Assembly: GCA_964017155.1 (NCBI GenBank)
Contig: OZ024854.1
Span: forward strand, 52,319,096-52,383,095
Direction: 5' to 3'
Length of the DNA stretch: 64,000 bases
Source of the DNA: Oasisia sp. SBJ-2009
Lineage: Eukaryota; Annelida; Polychaeta; Sabellida; Siboglinidae
Below, in pieces: positions 34,461 through 46,890 of this stretch. Position 1 is the first letter of the stretch. Every line of letters starts with the position of its first letter. A program made the position numbers and the translations under genes. The notes under the pieces are model-generated. The model worked only from the letters and a program-made list of their open reading frames with translations. It had not been told where the DNA came from and searched no databases.

Positions 34461-35390
34461 TGACGACAAGGTCAGACGGCAACGTAAATTTGACAAACTC
34501 AACACGAACTAGCGTGTGCTTAAACGCATTTTAGGCCTATGCCCCTAACATATTTACTAAAAAAGTAAACAAGACCAATTAGAGTAATCTATATTGAGAG
34601 TATAGAGTATACCCAATGTTGTGTTAGAGTTTATAAAATATCATTGTTGAAGACATGGCTTAAATTGCATTTAGACAACGCAGACAATTTAACGTAACGG
34701 ATTCGAAGATAGCAATCTCGCCAAAAGCCAGCCTCGGCGCGGCCATTTCAGTATCGCTTCACTTTCTAACAAATATGCTACAACTAATAATGCATGACTA
34801 ATGTAAAAATAGGGAAATTAATCAAAACTGTCTGAAGACCTCTGGTTTAGAAAGTAATGATGTCACTCCAGTACTATTCACGGGATAGCATTATAACAGT
34901 TGTGTCATTTGTAACTCAGCAGTGAATTGAAGGGAATGCGAGAGACATGTATAAGAGCTTTGGGTAATAAAGTCGATGAAAATGAGCATTTGGCGCATCA
35001 CGGCATGGTAAAAATAAAAGAGGCTCTAGGCGCGTATTGGTCAAACTTGGGACGTGTCTCAGTGTGTCAGCTGTCGAGAACTGTGGGATTTCACTAGCAT
35101 ATAACGTTAAAATATATTCCACGTATACCTTTTCCGTGATATTATTGGTTGTAGTTGCAAATGATATTGCATTAAGATTGTTAGGTGAATATATAACCAA
35201 CAATTGTGTTTTGTTTCCCTTTATAAAAGGTCGTATTAGTTACCAAAGTTGTCCAAGTTAAGAATTATATGAGACAGCACGGAAAACAAATGTGATTCAA
35301 AATGTCTAATCAATGTCTTTTAAAACTTGATGTTCAGGACGAGGAGGATGGAACATTTATGTAGATTATGAGATATCGTATTACTTTGTT
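34461..35390. other. Stretch with no recognised gene
   Basis: AT-rich. No supported open frame, repeat or transposon end was recognised. Confidence 0.4.
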
Positions 35391-35393
35391 GTG

Positions 35394-35584
35394 TCATTCG
35401 ACAAAACGGGGCCAACATTTGAGCGCTGACCTGTCACCGCCGATGGCGAATGCGACAACGAGAACGACGATGAGAACGAGGACGATGGCGGGAACGAGCA
35501 CGGCGAGCTGGTGGCGCGAGATCTCGACGCTCTCTGATTGGTCGAGACGACCGCGCGCAGACGACATCCTGTCCAGGATTCGCT
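35394..35584 (-). CDS. Candidate membrane-anchor exon
   Basis: The minus strand encodes RLDQSESVEISRHQ, then a 20-residue hydrophobic helix (about 35515-35440; LVPAIVLVLIVVLVVAFAI) and a short tail ending RFVE stop at 35394. Acceptors in three phases are possible; one after CCAATCAG (about 35545) is phase 1 and would fit the donor of the PAN exon at 43347. A donor at GACAG/GTCAGC inside the exon is also possible. A terminal or near-terminal exon of a single-pass membrane protein is inferred; no domain other than the helix is recognised. Confidence 0.4.
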
Positions 35585-35981
35585 AAGTTACAGTCTTGTA
35601 GCAGCACTGGAACATGAAAAGCCAATACGCGTAAATACGTCGCGGTTTCAGGGTAATTGATCACGAGTTGATTTTACACCATGCATGTTCTCCATTTTGT
35701 TATTGAAATTCACACAATTATGTCAACGAATATACAATGGAGCTTAGCGTGTCTAACCGTCCTAGCCAAATTTCAAATGTCATATTTTCTCCAGACATTG
35801 AAACAATAAAATATGTATATACTAAGGAATATTTTTTCAACATAAACAATGTATTGCGTTTTTCATTTAAGCGTGCGCAGTCTAAGTGTTATCAAATAAA
35901 ACAATATTGATTTCCATTGATATGACAAAAATAACACTGAACAATAGCATTATACAGTAACTTAAGTTAGTCATAGTTAGT

Positions 35982-36040
35982 CAGTGGCGTAGCCAGGATT
36001 TTGCATTGAAGGGGACCATCCGGCATCCAGGCAAACTATG
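35982..36040 (+). mobile_element. hAT-type transposon end
   Basis: CAGTGGCGTAGCCAGGATTT at 35982 is the typical start of invertebrate hAT elements. The body then runs into CA and TA repeats, so only the end is visible. Confidence 0.45.
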
Positions 36041-36055
36041 AATGTATATTATACA

Positions 36056-36143
36056 TACACACACAAGCACGCGAGCGAGCGCGCGCACGCACACACACAC
36101 GCACGCATGCACGACACGCACGCACGCACGCACACAACACAAC

Positions 36144-36185
<42 letters not shown>

Positions 36186-36189
36186 ATAT

Positions 36190-36261
<72 letters not shown>
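36056..36261. repeat. (CA)n/(CG)n then (TA)n
   Basis: Degenerate CA with GCGAGCGAGC and GCAC blocks to 36181, then pure TA 36189-36261. Confidence 0.95.
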
Positions 36262-36266
<5 letters not shown>

Positions 36267-36715
36267 ATATACGAAATCTCCTCTGCAGCATTTCAGCACA
36301 CCATTTTATTTCTAATCAGGCAACTACGCTGAACATTGATAATAAATGACTACCCGTCCTCGTAAATACTTCTCCGCGTTTAGCGTCGACGTAATTGGAC
36401 AGCTCGAGCTGGCGCTCGTGCGGCAGAGACGCGGTGGCGAGTGCCAGGACTACCAGCGGTAAGCTGCCCGCGCCTTCGTTTGTTCTAATTGCACTATTAT
36501 TGATGGCGCGCATTTCCGCATTCTACACATTCGTCAACCATAACGTATTGAGCTGCTACAGGTGATGGGCCAGTTGTGGGCGATCGCTGGAAGTATACTA
36601 TTTACGGTTGTTTCACTCACGGCAACTGGACAAATACATCAATGCTGTTAAACAATTGACATGTATTAAATTGAAGAATCTTAATAAAATACCACAATGT
36701 TTGCAGTCGGTTGTA
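36262..36715. other. Stretch with one weak signal-peptide-like ORF
   Basis: A minus-strand frame (36513-36316) starts with an ATG and has a hydrophobic run (SLPLVVLALATAS), but there is no convincing donor or homology. It is not counted as a gene. Confidence 0.2.
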
Positions 36716-36719
36716 TATT

Positions 36720-36790
36720 GTTTAACTGAAAATACTCTAAATACACGTAGGTCTTAAGACCTACGGGTATTTAGAGTATTTTCAGTTAAC
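36720..36790. repeat. 71-bp near-perfect palindrome
   Basis: The arms are AACTGAAAATACTCTAAATA plus CACGTAGGTCTT and its complement, meeting at TTAA with no loop. There is one mismatch and one single-base length difference. It could form a cruciform or be a tiny MITE. Confidence 0.9.
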
Positions 36791-36799
36791 ACATAGTCA

Positions 36800-37470
36800 T
36801 GTTTGCTGTGTCCCTCATACTAAATGGAGAACCGTAGTTCTAACTACTAAATAATGCATTTGTCAAAAGGAACAAGGCTCAACCCATAACATACACAACG
36901 AAAGAGATTAAATTTCTTGCATGATGTTTGAAGCGAAACTAGCAGGAACGAGAATTGTCGTGACAGCGCTAGCCTAAGCTCCCAGAAGTGATAACGTACG
37001 GCATACGGCGAACGTACTGGCAGGATCGATACGGCCTCTGTAGGCCGACCCTACCTACTGCTTGCACCTACGTTTGTCTTGTTTCTCCCGACATCCGGCA
37101 TTTTCTGCGTGCTTTCCGCTCCCAGGGCCGAGACGACACGGGGTAGATGCTGCCGGAACATTCGGCGGGGCAGGCGGCTGCTACCGACGAAGTGTCGGCG
37201 TTGCAATTGTGCAACTAGATTATGTTGATTGCAGTTCGACTGTCGTACGGCGAGTGCGTGTGACGATGTCGATCGATCCGTGCTGTGGCCAGGTCGAGCC
37301 GCCGCGCTGTCTGCCGGGGCGGCCAGCCACACGCCGGGGAAGAACGCGATCAAATGTCACGCTCCGTCCTAAGCACATTTCTGTCACGACATGACATGAC
37401 ACGTAATGGGCAGACACGCACACATGCATGCATGGCATTACACACGACCAATCGCAACTTAATACATACT
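36800..37470. other. Stretch with no recognised gene
   Basis: Includes a GC-rich section (37050-37350) open on both strands but without any motif or convincing splice sites. Confidence 0.35.
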
Positions 37471-37475
37471 GCGTT

Positions 37476-37497
37476 ATACATATATATATATATATAT

Positions 37498-37582
<85 letters not shown>

Positions 37583-37588
37583 ACATTC

Positions 37589-37632
<44 letters not shown>

Positions 37633-37842
37633 GTACATAATTATTATTACATACATACATATATATATATATATACATACATATATACGTATATACATAC
37701 ATATATACATATATACATACATGCATACATACATACATACATACATACATACATACATACATACATACATACATACATACATACATACATACATACATAC
37801 ATACATACATAGTAATTACATACATATATACATACATAGTAA

Positions 37843-37873
<31 letters not shown>

Positions 37874-37891
37874 CATACATACATACATACA

Positions 37892-37957
<66 letters not shown>

Positions 37958-37971
37958 TAATTTATACATTC

Positions 37972-38022
<51 letters not shown>

Positions 38023-38045
38023 CATAATTAGGTACATAATTATTA

Positions 38046-38114
<69 letters not shown>

Positions 38115-38222
38115 CATATATACGTATATACATACATATATACATATATACATACATGCATACATACATACATACATACATACATACATACATACATACA
38201 TACATACATACATACATACATG
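37476..38222. repeat. Duplicated (TA)n/(CATA)n tract
   Basis: TA and CATA runs. A block holding AATTTATACATTCTATTATA, AATTA(A/G)GTACATAATTATT and TATACGTATATACATACATA occurs twice, about 383 bp apart, showing a local tandem duplication. Confidence 0.93.
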
Positions 38223-38276
38223 TATGCATGCATGAACTAAAAACAAATTCGCACACACTCACACGCACGAACACAG

Positions 38277-38362
38277 GCATGCACTCATGCACTCATGCAC
38301 TCATGCACTCATGCACTCATGCACTCATGCACTCATGCACTCATGCACTCATGCACTCATAC
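38277..38362. repeat. 8-bp repeat (GCACTCAT)n
   Basis: About ten perfect units. Confidence 0.95.
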
Positions 38363-38369
38363 CCGCGCG

Positions 38370-40020
38370 AGCATATATGCAAGGCTTATATCGCCTAACA
38401 TTAAATAAAGTTGCGCGAGCACGTGTTGGTCGAGGAGTGCGGACTTACTGCGGACAACAGTCCACACGACGTCGCCGCCTTGTACAGATGATGTAATGTC
38501 TCGAGAACCTACGCCTCTGTCAAGGGTGGTATCAATAATGTATGAGGTTGTCTACAATGAGCACGATTGTATTGAGATGTGTTGAGATTGGTTGGTTTAT
38601 ACTAGCATGGCATAGTGATTAGTGTTATCATGTTTCTTCTGATTGTATAGTTTGCATTATAGAAGCAGTGGAGACAAGTGTGTATGAATGTTGATACCAC
38701 AACGCTAGAAATGTCACGTTGTTAATGTTATTTTGTAATAAACTGTCTGAAATTGAATTAAGGTTCCGTGTTCAAGTAATACTGAGCATAAGAAACGCAG
38801 ACGTAAAATATCGTTGTTTAATATTTCAACTCGCAGTGTACACGTTACTACGCAAGTGCCGCTGAGCTCGTCGCTGCCGTGACGTCGTGGCCGTGGTCAG
38901 GTCGACTCTCGCCTTCAGGCCACGAGCACCGTATTGACAACGGACGATGTCATCGATTAGTCATCTCAGCAGCTGCGACGGATAGCTTAGACTGCATAAC
39001 ATGATTGCGTCTTCCAATGACAACTGAATATGCTATTGGTGTCGCTCACGTACATTTTGTCTATCGACCTTAGTTCACAGTCCTCGCATTTGGCCTGTAG
39101 CAGGGAGCCACAAGGAAGATTTGCACATTAAGTGATAACAGTAAAGACCAATCAATGCGGATATAAACAGGCTTCGTATACTATGCAAACAACAAGTTAA
39201 ACAAAATACAATGACGCACTGCCGAAGTGCTGCAAGTGTGCAATTCCTATCCTGAATCCTAGGCGTCATTCTGTCTTGCAAGACAATGGTTTGCGCCGCC
39301 ACCGCTAATTCGATGTTATAATTTATACAGCGAATCTGAAGTGAACTATCCATGGTGACACGAGCCGGGCGTTGCGTGTGTAGACCCGGTGTAGCCCGGC
39401 TGTTAGGCCCTCCCTGCCTCACTGGGGTGGTTAGAAGCTACCACCGCACGTTGTTGCAAGCAATACCTCTGTTCCGCCACTGGAGGTGTCGGCAGGACGG
39501 CGGGGTCGACCAAACACCGCGCCTGCTAGTACTAGGACCCACGCACAATCTATTGTAGTTTACTCCCTCAGATCACGTGTCTACCAAGGCTAAACATCCT
39601 GTACTATTTCCCCATATATTTGGATTTGAATACGGCAGTCTCGGGATGATTTCATTTCATCTTTGAGGGGCCAATTGTCAACTCCAAGTTTCATATTTAT
39701 GGATAGGTCAATATGTGCATATGTTACACACTGCAAATAATGTACGGTTCTACGTAGGCCTACATACATTTTAAACACAAACAGGGCGTACTTCTAAACA
39801 GTGTAAAATACCGATATGTGATATGTAACCCTTAAGTCAATCGAAATCACTAAGCCCATCCTTTACTTCTATTTTATTTCTACCTATAGTGTTTTTGTGG
39901 AATATATATGGAATATGTATTTATAAACATATTTGAAACACCTAACAACACTATTTGTTTTACATTAGAATATGTCCGGGGTCAGCATTGGACGAGTTCG
40001 CTCTTATTGTCGTCCTCGTG
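38370..40020. other. Stretch with no recognised gene
   Basis: No open frame with homology and no clear repeat. A block at about 38860-38960 is GC-rich. Confidence 0.4.
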
Positions 40021-40035
40021 CTGCCGGGTGCCTGA

Positions 40036-42965
40036 GGGTATCTTCTATGGCGCCGTGGCGGCAGGTGGAGGGTGTCTTCTACGGCGCCGTGGCGGCAGGT
40101 GGAGTGTGTCTTCTATGGCGCCGTGGCGGCAGGTGGAGGGTGTCTTCTATGGCGCCGTGGCGGCAGGTGGAGGGTGTCTTCCATGGCGCCGTGGCGGCAG
40201 GTGGAGGGTGTCTTCCATGGCGCCGTGGCGGCAGGTGGAGGGTGTCTTCTATGGCGCCGTGGCGGCAGGTGGAGGGTGTCTTCCATGGCGCCGTGGCGGC
40301 AGGTGGAGGGTATCTTCTATGGCGCCGTGGCGGCAGATGGAGGGCGTCTTCCATGGCGCCGTGGCGGCAGGTGGAAGGTGTCTTCCATGGCGCCGTGGCG
40401 GCAGGTGGATGGTGTCTTCTATGGCGCCGTGGCGGCAAGTGGAAGGTGTCTTCTATGGCGCCGTGGCGGCAGGTGGAGGGTGTCTTCTATGGCGCGGTGG
40501 CGGCAGGTGGAGGGTGTCTTCTATGGCGCGGTGGCGGCAGGTGGAGGGCGTCTTCTATGGCGCGGTGGCGGCAGGTGGAAGGCGTCTTCTATGGCGCCGT
40601 GGCGGCAGGTGGAAGGCGTCTTCTATGGCGCCGTGGTGGGAGGCAGAAGGCGTCTTCTATGGCGCCGTGGTGGGAGGCAGAAGGCGTCTTCTACGGCGCC
40701 GTGGCGGCAGGTGGAAGGCGTCTTCTATGGCGCGGTGGTGGCAGGCAGAAGGCGTCTTCTATGGCGCCGTGGTGGGAGGCAGAAGGCGTCTTCTATGGCG
40801 CCGTGGTGGGAGGCTGAAGGCGTCTTCTATGGCGCGGTGGTGGCAGGCAGAAGGTGTCTTCTATGGCGCCGTTGTGGGAGGCAGAAGGCGTCTTCTATGG
40901 CGCCGTGGTGGGAGGCAGAAGGCGTCTTCTATGGCGCGGTGGTGGCAGGCAGAAGGCGTCTTCTATGGCGCCGTTGTGGGAGGCAGAAGGCGTCTTCTAT
41001 GGCGCGGTGGTGGCAGGCAGAAGGCGTCTTCTATGGCGCCGTGGTGGGAGGCAGAAGGCGTCTTCTATGGCGCCGTGGTGGGAGGCAGAAGGCGTCTTCT
41101 ATGGCGCGGTGGTGGCAGGCAGAAGGCGTCTTCTATGGCGCCGTGGTGGGAGGCAGAAGGCGTCTTCTATGGCGCCGTGGTGGGAGGCAGAAGGCGTCTT
41201 CTATGGCGCGGTGGTGGCAGGCAGAAGGCGTCTTCTATGGCGCGGTGGCGGCAGGCAGAAGGCGTCTTCTATGGCGCCGTGGTGGCAGGCAGAAGGCGTC
41301 TTCTATGGCGCGGTGGTGGCAGGCAGAAGGCGTCTTCTATGGCTCGATGGTGGCAGGCAGAAGGCGTCTTCTATGGCGCGGTGGTGGCAGGCAGAAGGCG
41401 TCTTCTATGGCGTGGTGGTGGCAGGCAGAAGGCGTCTTCTATGGCGCGGTGGTGGCAGGCAGAAGGCGTCTTCTATGGCTCGTTGGTGGCAGGCAGAAGG
41501 CGTCTTCTATGGCGCGGTGGCGGCAGGCAGAAGGCGTCTTCTATGGCACGGTTGTGGCAGGTAGAGGGTGTCTTCTATGGCGCGGTGGTGGCAGGCAGAG
41601 GACGTCTTCTATTGCGCGGTGGTGGCAGGTGGAAGGTGTCTTCTATGGCGCGGTGGTGGCAGGCAGAGACCGTCTTCTATGGCTCGGTGGTGGCAGGCAG
41701 AGAACGTCTTCTATGGTTCGCTGGTGGCAGGCAGAAGGCGTCTTCTATGGCGCGGTGGTGGCAGGTGGAGGGTGTCTTCTATGGCGCGGTGGTGGCAGGC
41801 AGAGACCGTCTTCTATGGCTCGGTGGTGGCAGGCAGAGAACGTCTTCTATGGTTCGCTGGTGGCAGGCAGAAGGCGTCTTCTATGGCGCGGTGGTGGCAG
41901 GCAGAAGGCGTCTTCTAAGGCGCGGTGGTGGCAGGTGGAGGGTGTCTTCTATGGCGCGGTGGTGGCAGGCAGAAGGCGTCTTCTATGGCGCGGTGGTGGC
42001 AGGAGGAGGGTGTCTTCTATAGCACGGTGGCGGCAGGCAGAAGGTGTCTTCTATGGCGCCGTGGCGGCAGGTGGAGGGTGTCTTCTATAGCACGGTGGCG
42101 GCAGGCAGAAGGTGTCTTCTATGGCGCCGTGGCGGCAGGTGGAGGGTGTCTTCTATGGCACGGTGGCGGCAGGTGGAGGGTGTCTTCTATGGCGCGGTGG
42201 CGGCAGGTGGAGGGTGTCTTCTATGGCACGGTGGCGGCAGGTGGAGGGTGTCTTCTATGGCACGGTGGCGGCAGGCAGAAGGTGTCTTCTATGGCGCCGT
42301 GGCGGCAGGTGGAGGGTGTCTTCTATGGCACGGTGGCGGCAGGTGGAGGGTGTCTTCTATGGCACGGTGGCGGCAGGTGGAGGGTGTCTTCTATGGCACG
42401 GTGGCGGCAGGTGGAGGGTGTCTTCTATGGCACGGTGGCGGCAGGTGGAGGGTGTCTTCTATGGCACGGTGGCGGCAGGTGGAGGGTGTCTTCTATGGCA
42501 CGGTGGCGGCAGGTGGAGGGTGTCTTCCATGGCACGGTGGCGGCAGGTGGAGGGTGTCTTCTATGGCACGGTGGCGGCAGGTGGAGGGTGTCTTCTATGG
42601 CACGGTTGTGGCAGGCGGAGGGTGTCTTCTATGGCACGGTGGCGGCAGGTGGAGGGTGTCTTCTATGGCACAGTGGCGGCAGGTGGAGGGTGTCTTCTAT
42701 GGCGCGGTGGCGGCAGGTGGAGGGTGTCTTCTATGGCACGGTGGCGGCAGGTGGAGGGTGTCTTCTATGGCACGGTGGCGGCAGGTGGAGGGTGTCTTCT
42801 ATGGCGCGGTGGCGGCAGGTGGAGGGTGTCTTCTATGGCACGGTGGCGGCAGGTGGAGGGTGTCTTCTATGGCGCCGTGGTGGCAGGCATAGGGTGTCTT
42901 CTATGGCGCGGTGGTGGCAGGTGGATGGTGTCTTCTATGGCGCCGTGGCGGCGGGTGGAGGGTAC
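40036..42965. repeat. 34-bp minisatellite, about 86 units
   Basis: The unit is ATGGCGCCGTGGCGGCAGGT plus GGAGGGTGTCTTCT (34 bp). As 34 is one more than a multiple of three, all three plus frames stay open for hundreds of codons (one of 704). The start codon, lack of homology and coincidence with the array argue against genes. Three zones with different dominant variants are visible (see findings). Confidence 0.96.
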
Positions 42966-43346
42966 CGAATCACAGTCCCAATGATGATCGCTGTCAGCGG
43001 CAAAGAAACAGTTCATTAAATGACACATGTCGCTTCAAATAAAAGCACGAGCCAAGAAATGGACACTTTTAACCTTTACTGTTGATAGGTTAAAAGTAAG
43101 GGCTTATTTTTAAAGCAAGACGACGTAGAAGAAGGCGAAGATGAAGACGGAGAAGAAGACGATGACGATACAACGAAAAAACAACTATGAAACGATAAAC
43201 AATGACCACACATTATAGTGATCAAAGATAAACTTGATTCACTCAATCATTCGTTAATATACTCGCCCATTCAACCACTCACTCATGCTAAATTGGAATA
43301 CCTAAACTGTGATTAAAGTTCACGTGTGGACTGGGTGAGCACTCAC

Positions 43347-43583
43347 TGCAAGCCGGGGCCTTCTTGGCGTGATACATGAGGTCACTTGTGAGTAGCAGAC
43401 GACACTTCTCGGCGGCGACGTGAGACCGACAGGTGCCGTCCCTGGCATTGAAGCTGACCGCCGAGCAGGTCGAGTTGGACAGGCACAGCTCGAAACACCC
43501 GTCCCCGCTGATGCCACGACTCCCGATGACGTCACCGCCGGCGATGTGCATGCCGGGATAAGCTTGCCAACCAGAAGGCAGTA
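43347..43583 (-). CDS. PAN/apple-domain exon (phase 1-1)
   Basis: The 237-bp exon has an acceptor TTCGCAG and a donor GTGAGT, both in phase 1. It encodes LPSGWQAYPGMHIAGG, GCFELCLSNSTCSAVSF, GTCRSHVAAEKCRLLL and DLMYHAKKAPAC, with the cysteine spacing of a PAN/apple module (carbohydrate or protein binding in secreted and surface proteins). The next exon downstream is not certain; the membrane-anchor exon at 35.4 kb is one candidate. The preceding linker exon at 45368-45478 joins in frame. Confidence 0.75.
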
Positions 43584-44231
43584 CTGCGAACAGAGTCACT
43601 GTTTAGACCTGAGCTTTCAAGTTGAATCAATGTCGACGGACGGTTATGAGGATGTATCTAAACGTGTACCGTGTGTACGTACTGTATATTTCATAGGTAG
43701 GCCTATACGGTACTCTATATGGTTTTTCTAGAGGTATTCCGCGTGTATGTGCACGAAGCGTCTGGTGTGTAACAGTGGCGCCACACTGTGGCGTGGTGGA
43801 ACAATGGCAATGTTCGACATAAAACAATCCGATTTTCTCGAACGGAGGAGAAGGCCAGAATGTGTTGAATGTCGTTTTCTTTAATTTGTTTGAAGTTTAC
43901 AGTATCATAGAAGATCCAAAAAGCATTTTAGCATATTTCATTGGCGATGTTCAATGGCGTATGGAATACTGTCTGGTCAAAACCGGTTTCAAAGCCGTAT
44001 ATAATGCCGGTTCAACAGTACACCGAGTCACCGATATACGGTACACACCTCTAGTGTGTATAGGGCGGCATATTCATAGGACACGAAAACATTACAAAAG
44101 GTGGATGTTGACAGTATCGTATCGCTTAGTGATTATTTTAATTTTGTTTCTCGAAAATTTCCAGTCGCTCCACTACAGAGAACAAGTAAATGTTAAGTGT
44201 ATATCATGTATCCAGTGTGGATGTGTCACTG

Positions 44232-45040
44232 CTCCCCCCACCCCCCACCCGGACATGGCTCCCCCTGCTAGGACAGCGCTCCCCCTGCCAGGACATCGCT
44301 CCCCCTGCCAGGTCATCGCTCTCCCGCCAGGACATCGATCCCCCCACCCGGACATGGCTCCCCCTGCCAGGACATCGCTCTCCCCACCCGGACATGGCTC
44401 CCCCTGCCAGGACATCGCTCCCCCGCCAGGACATCGCTCTCCCGCCAGGACATCGCTCCCCCCCACCCGGACATGGCTCCCCCTGCCAGGACATCGCTCT
44501 CCCGCCAGGACATCGCTCCCCCCACCCGGACATGGCTCCCCCTGCCAGGACATCGCTCCCCCCCCCCCGCCAGGACATCGCTCTCCCGCTAGGACATCGC
44601 TCCCCCCGCCAGGACATCGCTCCCCCTGCCAGGACATCGCTCCCCCTGCCAGGACATCGCTCCCCCACCCGGACATCGCTCCCCCCACCCGGACATCGCT
44701 CCCCCCACCCGGACATCGCTCCCCCACCCGGACATCGCCCCCTGCCAGGACAGCGCCCCCCCTGCCAGGACATCGCTCCCCCGCCAGGACATCGCCCCCT
44801 GCCAGGACATCGCTCCCCCGCCAGGACATCGCTCTCCCGCCAGGACATCGCTCCCCCGCCAGGACATCGCTCTCCCGCCAGGACATCGCTCCCCCCGCCA
44901 GGACAGCGTCCCCCCCCCCCCATCCGGACATCGCTCCCCCGCCAGGACAGCGCTCCCCCCGCCAGGACATCGCTCCCCCCGGCAGGACATCGCTCCCCCC
45001 ACCCGGACATCGCTTCCCCCGCCAGGACATCGTATCTAGG
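44232..45040. repeat. C-rich minisatellite (19-21 bp units)
   Basis: About 40 units of CCCCCTGCCAGGACATCGCT, with variants ACCCGGACATGG and GCCAGGACAGCG and length changes in the C-run. It gives Pro-rich and Gly-rich open frames on both strands that are artefacts. The G-rich strand could fold as G-quadruplexes. Confidence 0.95.
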
Positions 45041-45367
45041 ATAATTCGAAGTTGGGTCATGCACATGTTTGCTGTGTGTCCGTAAAACAAACGAAGATCT
45101 GACAATTACCTTTCTCTTTACATTATTGTTGATCTGCATGTACCGGCCAGTCAGTAACTTTGCCGAATTATTTGTGTTTAACGAGAAGCGTCTGCACATA
45201 GTGCCTACTGTTATTACCAGCTTGTTTCAAGCGTGAGACCGCGTATGTATGTTGCATGTTCGCCGGATGTGTATTATTAACTCGGTATATTTAATACGAT
45301 ACAACGGAACACTGCTATGTACATACTTGCATGCTTTGTTTTACGACTGACGGTCCCTGCCACCTAC

Positions 45368-45478
45368 CGGTTGGAGCGGCGAATTTATCTGCAACGAACG
45401 ATCCTTTTGGAGCAGGAAATTGGGTCGTCTGAGACTGAGTCAACATGACGGGGGTTGTTGGCGCCATCGTCGTGGCAG
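45368..45478 (-). CDS. Thr/Pro-rich linker exon (phase 1-1)
   Basis: The 111-bp exon (acceptor GCCAG, donor GTAGGTGG) codes for ATTMAPTTPVMLTQSQTTQF and PAPKGSFVADKFAAPT, a likely O-glycosylated stalk. Its phases allow joining to the PAN exon at 43583 (APTV-LPSGW). The TTPVM motif is shared with the exon at 47291-47508. Confidence 0.5.
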
Positions 45479-45646
45479 CTGGCGTGAACATAGACCAAGA
45501 CAGGGAATAATATTAGCGTAACGTCCTCGATTAATTATTTGATTATTATTATAATATAGGCAAAAAGATTTATTCTCCAGGGTGAATGAAATGACATGAT
45601 GTTCTATGGTAAGGAACATTCAGGACTTGATGAGCATGACTTACGT

Positions 45647-45651
45647 ATATA

Positions 45652-45712
<61 letters not shown>
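45647..45712. repeat. (TA)n microsatellite
   Basis: Pure TA run next to an A-rich tail of the element at 45724-46078. Confidence 0.95.
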
Positions 45713-45713
<1 letters not shown>

Positions 45714-45723
45714 CTTTTTTTTT

Positions 45724-46072
45724 TCATTTCATTTCATGGAAGCTGCTAGCAAAAATTGTTGAAGTGCCGCTGGCTTTTGCAAGTTACTAGCGACACTCTC
45801 TCGGGGAACAAATAGAGGTCTCACACCGGCAAGAACATGTCAAGACAGGCGCAAACTATTTGTCCCTGCAGTGGCTGGTCGAGAGATGTTGGGAGTTCCA
45901 TACATCAACCGCCCTTGATGCTGCCACAGTGACATGGTTTTCTGTTTAGGGTTTGCTCCCTTAGCCTTCGGTTCTGATAAGAACCTGTACCACAAGGCAG
46001 TGGTTTACAGCTCTGCATGGCAGGGGCGTCAAACTCCCTGAGGTATTGCAATACCTGCATTGCAATACCTGC

Positions 46073-46078
<6 letters not shown>
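45724..46078 (-). mobile_element. 350-bp copy of RTE-like 5' UTR with A-rich tail
   Basis: Read on the minus strand it starts GCAGGTATTGCAATG and matches 50687-51025, the 5' leader of the RTE-like LINE on the other strand. After CCATGAAATG the two diverge: here a short A-rich tail follows, while the LINE continues into its ORF. It looks like a separate short element or a 5' fragment re-inserted with a poly(A). Confidence 0.7.
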
Positions 46079-46131
<53 letters not shown>

Positions 46132-46136
46132 TTATA

Positions 46137-46195
<59 letters not shown>
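46079..46195. repeat. (TA)n microsatellite
   Basis: TA run with a single GCTTATATGCA interruption. Confidence 0.95.
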
Positions 46196-46201
<6 letters not shown>

Positions 46202-46457
46202 CAGCAAAGTTATTTGTCGATTGTGCGCCATAATCCGTGATTTGATTTAAACAAACGTAATATTTTAATGTATTGAACGAAAATTTAAGCAACTCCTCAC
46301 AATAACCGCCACATGAGAGTTGACGAACAGCCAGTGGTATTTATACCATAAACCCTTTGCGTTTGGCTGCACATTGATGAGCTTACATTGATCGCGCATG
46401 CGCAGAAACGTCACCCGGATAATTTATAATGCCCAGAAAAATGTAAGCGCGACATTG

Positions 46458-46681
46458 CTACGTACGACATATGTCGGTGAGGCGGTAGTGTGTGCAACAG
46501 TCGCAAGAGAGCAGCACGTTACACTCGCTAGACGTATCGTGTAGCCAGCACGTCCGAGTCTCGTTGTCGAAGTCAGCGCCGACGCATTTCGGGTGTTCGA
46601 AGCAGGCAGTGACACATCGGTAGGCCGTCGTGATGCCAGAATGCAGCCGCCCAGCTAGAATATGCTGCTTTTTGTATGTCT
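46458..46681 (-). CDS. PAN/apple-like exon ending in stop
   Basis: The acceptor TTCTTCCAG opens a phase-1 exon coding for [58 protein letters not shown] and a stop after TDICRT. Cysteine spacing and the [17 protein letters not shown] pattern fit a PAN/apple module. No good donor precedes the stop, so it is a terminal exon, perhaps alternative to 47291-47508. Confidence 0.65.
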
Positions 46682-46789
46682 CTGGAAGAAACGGATATGA
46701 AGCAATATAATATAATCCTTGTAACCAACTTTTGGTTATGTCGGCGTGGAGGGCCAGGCAACAAAGAGAGAGACATACGTTCACACGTG

Positions 46790-46890
<101 letters not shown>

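Noticed and set aside
36316..36513. Possible signal-peptide exon on the minus strand
   Set aside because: It has a hydrophobic run after an ATG, but no credible donor and no partner exon in phase.
37051..37353. GC-rich open frames on both strands
   Set aside because: No domain, and codon content looks random. A promoter or CpG-rich segment is as likely.
39908..43019. Long plus-strand open frames (up to 704 codons) rich in Trp, Gly and Arg
   Set aside because: All three frames are open because the 34-bp period shifts frame by one per unit. No non-repetitive domain is attached.
44173..45199. Pro-rich/Gly-rich open frames of 280-407 codons
   Set aside because: They follow the C-rich array and change with its length variants. 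No homology or splice sites support them.
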